Assembly: GCA_041487355.1 (NCBI GenBank)
Contig: JBGPND010000094.1
Location: forward strand, 1-18,452
Reading direction: 5' to 3'
DNA length: 18,452 bases
From: JAMXLO01 sp041487355
GTDB lineage: Bacteria; Pseudomonadota; Alphaproteobacteria; Acetobacterales; Acetobacteraceae
In this document: in pieces, positions 15,001 through 18,452 of the stretch
How the letters are laid out: every line of letters starts with the position of its first letter
Numbering within the stretch: the stretch's first letter is position 1
Made by a program: the position numbers and the translations under genes
The notes under the pieces: generated by a model
Database searches by the model: none
Told to the model about the DNA's origin: nothing
What the model saw: only the letters and a program-made list of their open reading frames with translations

Positions 15001-16466
15001 TGTCTCACGAGACAAACGTGGCGACCAAGACGCCAGACCTTGCATCTGTGACGCCGTTGATTACCGCGGTGGTCACCGCGGTCGGCGCATGGAAGCTCTT
15101 CGAACCTAAGATGGGGCGCATTCGAGCGATCCGCGAAGAGCTCGGCAGGATGGAGACGAGTTTTCGCGTGCTCTACGAGTTCCCTCAGTGGCTGCTTATT
15201 TCGGCCTCAACCCTAATCGTTGCCGTTCTAGTAATCGCGTTCTTTGATTCGTTCTTACCTGGCGTCCTCACCAAATTTCTTCCCCTGATCTGGGCGCGGG
15301 AGATTGTCCAACCGGCGAACGTCATCTGGGTCGTCTTCTTGATGGCAGCTCTGGGCGGCATCATCTACTGGAATCTCCTCACGCGTATTCTTCTTGTTTC
15401 ATCGCGGCTGCTGGCTCTCCTGCCGGTCCCGGGTCTGCGAAACCAATTCGGACCGAGCGGCCGAAGCATCGGCTGGCATCAAGTGGCGAATGTTTGCGAG
15501 GGCCCCGACAAAGGATCCCCTTTGCTCGTCGATCACGACCAGATTGATCGTGTTTCGTGGGAGGTGCTGGCCAAGCTGAGCAGTCAGTCCACCAACCCTC
15601 CAAACTACGCGGCCGAGCCCGGAGGCCTTTCGGCCTCGGAAAAGGCTAACATCGCGCTGTTCGGCTGCATCATGGAGGAAAATACTTATGCCCAACGATG
15701 GCCCTCGCCGGAATGGGGAAAGTTCTACGACAGCTTTACCGACATCCAGAAGGCAGAGCCTATTTTCACACCGAGTCGGTTGAGCGCCTTCAGTAGCGGC
15801 GACGCTTTTTTTGATGATTTCCGCCAGCGGCTCGATACCGCATTGACGGCGAAGGGGCAGCCATGTCCGCCCAATCAGAGCCTTGCCGCGGCCGCTGATG
15901 TTGCCAAAGCGTGGAGTCTTTTGAAGTGCAAGTATCACGGCGACGTTCTTCGCATCATCCCAATCTGGGCTCCCATCCTGGGGGGAAAACTATTTTGGCT
16001 CGATCTCAGACTTCGATCATTTCCTCGATTGAATAGCGATGGGATGCGCCCTCAGCTCCTGAAGTTGTTGATCCGCTGGAACACCATGCCCGGCGTCGAG
16101 GGGGGCGTTTTTGTACAACCGTTCGCCAAACGCCAGGCTTGGCTTTTGCTCCAAGAAGGGGCTCTGCGCGCGCTGCCGGAGACGAAGGAGGTGACCTTCC
16201 ACGGAACCGGTCAGGTCGGGATCGCACGCATTGCGGCTCGGCAGGTGGTCCAGGAGGTTTCGAAACTCATCGCAGCCGGGAAGACCTCCGAAGCGCGGGC
16301 GGCAGCCGCCAAGGTCGGCACGTCAACATGGCGCCGAGAGGCGGCCGTTGATTTCGTCCTGTGGGACTGGGCCGGTAGCGATAGCAAGGCCGCCAAGAGC
16401 GAGAATTGGGACAAGGCGAAATGGCGCTGGAAGTTTGAGGACAACCGCGTCGTTCGCCAAGGCTGA
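14997..16466 (+). CDS. Membrane-anchored protein of unknown function in the TGT/ArcS-like cassette
   Basis: A 489-aa protein with no recognised family. An N-terminal membrane module has a weak hydrophobic stretch (about 18-35), a short charged helix (36-60), and two clear transmembrane helices: WLLISASTLIVAVLVIAFF (65-83) and about 108-140, the latter long and possibly reentrant. The remaining ~340 residues form a soluble domain with many Trp (PIWAPILGGKLFWLDL, WDWAGSD, KAKWRWKFED) and no nucleotide-binding loop or obvious catalytic motif. ATG 14997 overlaps the previous stop by 4 bases, with AGGA 7 bases upstream; its TGA shares one base with the next ATG (TGATG). It resembles defence-type effector architectures, a membrane anchor plus cytosolic domain, only in outline. 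Confidence 0.8.
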   Translation: MMSHETNVATKTPDLASVTPLITAVVTAVGAWKLFEPKMGRIRAIREELGRMETSFRVLYEFPQWLLISASTLIVAVLVIAFFDSFLPGVLTKFLPLIWAREIVQPANVIWVVFLMAALGGIIYWNLLTRILLVSSRLLALLPVPGLRNQFGPSGRSIGWHQVANVCEGPDKGSPLLVDHDQIDRVSWEVLAKLSSQSTNPPNYAAEPGGLSASEKANIALFGCIMEENTYAQRWPSPEWGKFYDSFTDIQKAEPIFTPSRLSAFSSGDAFFDDFRQRLDTALTAKGQPCPPNQSLAAAADVAKAWSLLKCKYHGDVLRIIPIWAPILGGKLFWLDLRLRSFPRLNSDGMRPQLLKLLIRWNTMPGVEGGVFVQPFAKRQAWLLLQEGALRALPETKEVTFHGTGQVGIARIAARQVVQEVSKLIAAGKTSEARAAAAKVGTSTWRREAAVDFVLWDWAGSDSKAAKSENWDKAKWRWKFEDNRVVRQG

Positions 16467-17302
16467 TGTCGCAGGCACGCGTCTCATTCTCGGATATCCG
16501 CGATGATTGGTATCGGGGCGCCGATCTCATGGCCCGCCTGATTGATCAGTCACGCCGTGGCGGACCGACGCTGGCGGGCTTCCCGGCACAGTGGCTGCCG
16601 CTTTTTGCCCATTTTGAAGCTCGCTGGGCTGATCCCACGCCGCCACCCACGTTCATCCCGATTTTGTCGGGCCTCTCGATTGAGCAACTTCTCGAGCTTA
16701 TTCAGGCTGCGCGGTCGGAAGGCCAGACCAGAGTCCTCGTGGAAGGGGTCGCTGCCCTGGATCCTCTGATCGCCGACGTCCTCCATAAACTTGACCGCCG
16801 TGTCGTGGCCGTCAGCGACGCGATATTGGGCAAGATCCCACTCACCGGTTGGCAGTCCTACGGTCGCCCTGCGATTCTCGATCTCGAACATCGCATCCAA
16901 GCAAGCGCAAGCTCTAAAGCCCGAACGGCTGTTCTATTGCCGTGCGCGCGCAAGCGACCCTATCGCACAAGTCGAACCCATGCGCGGCTTTGGAGTGCCC
17001 TGCGCCAATCGGGGCAAAGCCCGATCGATGTCGATGAGATCGTGGTTAGCTCATTGGGCGTCATCCCTGCGGCGTTCTGGAGCGATCCGGTCGTCTTAGC
17101 CTACGACTCTGGCGTCCCGGACATCTACCGCGTGCTGCGCCTCATGAGGGCGTACTTCCAGATCGCGCTATACGATAAGGTTGTCGATTGCTTGGAGTTT
17201 GAGCCTTATTGCGACTGTCTGAGGATCATCGAACGCGAGGGGCTGGTCGGTGCGGTGGTCGAAGGCCCCAAGCGCAAGGTGCGAAAGCTTCCTCGGCCGT
17301 GA
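16466..17302 (+). CDS. ArcS-like (archaeosine synthase/DUF5591-type) domain protein
   Basis: A 278-aa soluble protein. Residues 155-225 match the core of archaeal archaeosine synthase ArcS. LLPCARKRPYRTSRTH at 157-172 fits the ArcS motif PC-X3-KPY-X2-S-X2-H, with Arg164 in place of Lys. DEIVVSSLGVIPAAF (190-204) then AYDSGVPD follows, like the family's EVI-TSPLG-VP...YD segment. In archaea ArcS acts on the nitrile of preQ0 already inserted in tRNA. Residues 1-150 are unassigned and include LDPLIADVLHKLDRRVVAVSDAIL, of the kind seen before the core in ArcS/TGT-like proteins. No PUA domain or radical-SAM motif is present. It is coupled on both sides: TGATG upstream, GTGA downstream to the TGT-fold gene. 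Acting on the base inserted by its neighbour is the natural inference. Confidence 0.8.
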   Translation: MSQARVSFSDIRDDWYRGADLMARLIDQSRRGGPTLAGFPAQWLPLFAHFEARWADPTPPPTFIPILSGLSIEQLLELIQAARSEGQTRVLVEGVAALDPLIADVLHKLDRRVVAVSDAILGKIPLTGWQSYGRPAILDLEHRIQASASSKARTAVLLPCARKRPYRTSRTHARLWSALRQSGQSPIDVDEIVVSSLGVIPAAFWSDPVVLAYDSGVPDIYRVLRLMRAYFQIALYDKVVDCLEFEPYCDCLRIIEREGLVGAVVEGPKRKVRKLPRP

Positions 17303-18285
17303 TCCCGGCCTTGTTGCCCCCCATCCTAGGAGCCAGGCCCTGTCGCATGGTCTGGCTGGGGCAGAGTGCGAGAACGACCGTCGTTACCCGGGCCTACCCC
17401 GAGTTGCGCCAGGAACGGTGGATGGCCAGTCTTGGCGACGCAATCCATCGGCCTCGAATGCTGCAAACCGTCTTTACGGCGGGGCTGAAGGAAAAGCTTT
17501 TTGTCACCGGGCCGCTAATGCTCGACTCCGGCGGCTTCACGATGATGATGCGGCATGCATGCTTGACGGTGGTGGACGTGCTCTCCGTCTTTCGTGCCAC
17601 ATCGGCCGACGTTGTGGTTTCGCTCGACCACCCGCCGCTCGCATCCGATGCCGCGGAGGTGAGACTGCGCAAGTACCAACAAACACTTGAGAACCTGAAA
17701 TACCTTGGCGCCGGCGTCGGATACGAGCGCCTAGCACCGGTGATACATGGCCTGTGCCTGGAGGAGATTGAGGCAAATTGTGTAGCGGTCCGGTCGGTGA
17801 TCGCGCATCCTCGATGGATCTGCATTGGCGGTTTGGTCCCGCTCCTTCGAGGCAGCGGTCGGCGGGGCGTCAAGGCCGCTGCGGCGCGAGGAGCCCTGGA
17901 GGCGACGATCCAGCACGTCCGAGGTGCCTTTCCGTCCTCAATGCTGCATGTGCTTGGCGTCGGATCGCCGCGAACGATCACTATCGCCTTTCAAAGTGGC
18001 GCCGATTCAGTCGACTCAGTTGGCTGGCGGCGAGCCGCGGGATTTGGAACTGTCTTTCTTCCAGGCGGAACGGAAAAATTTGTCGTTGATCGGCCTCGAA
18101 AGCGAGCCACGTCTCGGAATGTGCTCGGCACGCACGATATCGAGCTGCTTCGCCGGTGCGTCTGCCCTGTCTGTCGAAACGCTGAAAGCTTAGAGGGCCG
18201 CGTATCGCGCCTTGCGGAATCGTATATTGCTCGTGCCGCGCACAACGCATGGGTCGTGATTGACGAGGCCCGTACACGGGCCTGA
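17299..18285 (+). CDS. tRNA-guanine transglycosylase-fold protein (TGT/ArcTGT/DpdA-like)
   Basis: A 328-aa predicted base-exchange enzyme of the TGT superfamily. Conserved landmarks in order are LDSGGF (75-80, Asp76 as general acid/base), SLDHPP (Asp110, base recognition), CIGGLVPLL (175-183, substrate-binding GG), and LGVGSPRTITIAFQSGADSVDSV (219-241, shortened here as LGVGSP...GADSVDS), with Asp239 in the nucleophile position. A zinc site follows: CVCPVC (287-292) and His315 in AAHNAW. All key residues are retained. It is shorter than bacterial Tgt (~375 aa) and far shorter than archaeal TGT with PUA. The PTR segment following the nucleophile in tRNA enzymes is replaced by GWRRAAGFG. GTG 17299 overlaps the upstream stop (GTGA); ATG 17347 is the alternative. 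The substrate may be DNA (DpdA-like) or RNA; undetermined. Confidence 0.85.
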   Translation: MIPALLPPILGARPCRMVWLGQSARTTVVTRAYPELRQERWMASLGDAIHRPRMLQTVFTAGLKEKLFVTGPLMLDSGGFTMMMRHACLTVVDVLSVFRATSADVVVSLDHPPLASDAAEVRLRKYQQTLENLKYLGAGVGYERLAPVIHGLCLEEIEANCVAVRSVIAHPRWICIGGLVPLLRGSGRRGVKAAAARGALEATIQHVRGAFPSSMLHVLGVGSPRTITIAFQSGADSVDSVGWRRAAGFGTVFLPGGTEKFVVDRPRKRATSRNVLGTHDIELLRRCVCPVCRNAESLEGRVSRLAESYIARAAHNAWVVIDEARTRA

Positions 18286-18311
18286 CCGGCAGACTCCCCG
18301 ACTGCTACTGG

Positions 18312-18373
18312 TAATACCAACCGCCCGAATCAATGACCCTTGGTCAGCGCTCGCTTTTCCCGTCATGGCCGGG
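18312..18373. repeat. 62-bp dispersed repeat, right copy (inverted relative to the left end)
   Basis: Exact reverse complement of 126-187. It begins 26 bp after the stop of the TGT-fold gene and runs into the hairpin at 18360-18440. Confidence 0.85.
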
Positions 18374-18440
18374 CTTGTCCCGGCCATCCGTCGTGGCACG
18401 GTGCCACCACTGATGGCCGGGACAAGCCCGGCCATGACGG
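18360..18440. repeat. Large palindromic repeat with 28-bp arms
   Basis: Arms 18360-18387 and 18413-18440 are perfectly complementary. The 25-base loop contains its own small palindrome (tggcacggtgcca). The arms are themselves internally self-complementary (ggccgggcttgtcccggcc). This is the common alphaproteobacterial 'MAGLVPAI' type intergenic element. Being just downstream of the cassette it may end or stabilise its transcript; that is inference, and there is no U-tract to call it an intrinsic terminator. Confidence 0.8.
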
Positions 18441-18452
18441 CGAGGGAGCGGC

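Noticed and set aside
126..18373. Composite transposon bounded by the inverted 62-bp repeats
   Set aside because: No transposase or integrase is present, the repeats are of a common dispersed intergenic type, and the interior contains two ordinary operons. Assembly breakage at repeats explains the arrangement better.
18360..18440. Rho-independent terminator after the cassette
   Set aside because: The stem is strong, but there is no T-run after it on either strand and the same hairpin type occurs as a generic repeat.
1..18452. CRISPR array, tRNA or rRNA genes
   Set aside because: No regularly spaced direct repeats and no cloverleaf- or rRNA-like segments were seen on either strand.

Overview
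High-GC bacterial DNA, most likely from an alphaproteobacterium (Rhodospirillales/Acetobacterales or Hyphomicrobiales type). The basis is the codon and base bias, the type I secretion genes, and the intergenic palindromes whose spurious translations read like 'CHCERSEAI' and 'MAGLVPAI', which are common in that class. The assignment is inference. The window looks like a complete draft contig: a 62-bp repeat recurs in inverted orientation near both ends, and the first ~125 bases look like error-prone repeat sequence.

Layout. (1) 1-396: gene-free, with repeats and a long hairpin. (2) 397-11321, minus strand: a six-gene run read from right to left. It encodes a HlyB-type ABC exporter, a HlyD-type membrane fusion protein, a Sel1-repeat protein, a large two-domain glycosyltransferase, an unrecognised protein with a conserved Trp/Cys core, and a second glycosyltransferase. 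This looks like a type I secretion system dedicated to a glycosylated surface or secreted protein, but neither a substrate nor a TolC-like outer membrane protein lies in the window. (3) 11322-11613: divergent intergenic region. (4) 11614-14689, plus strand: an amidase-signature enzyme, a GNAT acetyltransferase of the phosphinothricin-acetyltransferase type, a palindromic repeat, and an AmpG-like MFS transporter. (5) 14788-18285, plus strand: four tightly overlapping genes of visibly lower GC. They encode a 70-aa protein with a TTG start, a 489-aa membrane-anchored protein, a protein with the archaeosine-synthase (ArcS) signature motif, and a tRNA-guanine-transglycosylase (TGT/DpdA)-fold protein. 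(6) 18286-18452: repeats and a large hairpin.

The most interesting part is region 5. A TGT-fold base-exchange enzyme with apparently intact catalytic and zinc residues is translationally coupled to an ArcS-like protein. In archaea that pair inserts preQ0 into nucleic acid and then modifies its nitrile towards archaeosine. Here the pair is bacterial, has no preQ0 biosynthesis genes beside it, and shares an operon with a membrane protein and a small protein I do not recognise. It is a good candidate for an undescribed 7-deazaguanine nucleic-acid modification or defence module. Function is inference; motifs, overlaps and gene order are seen directly.
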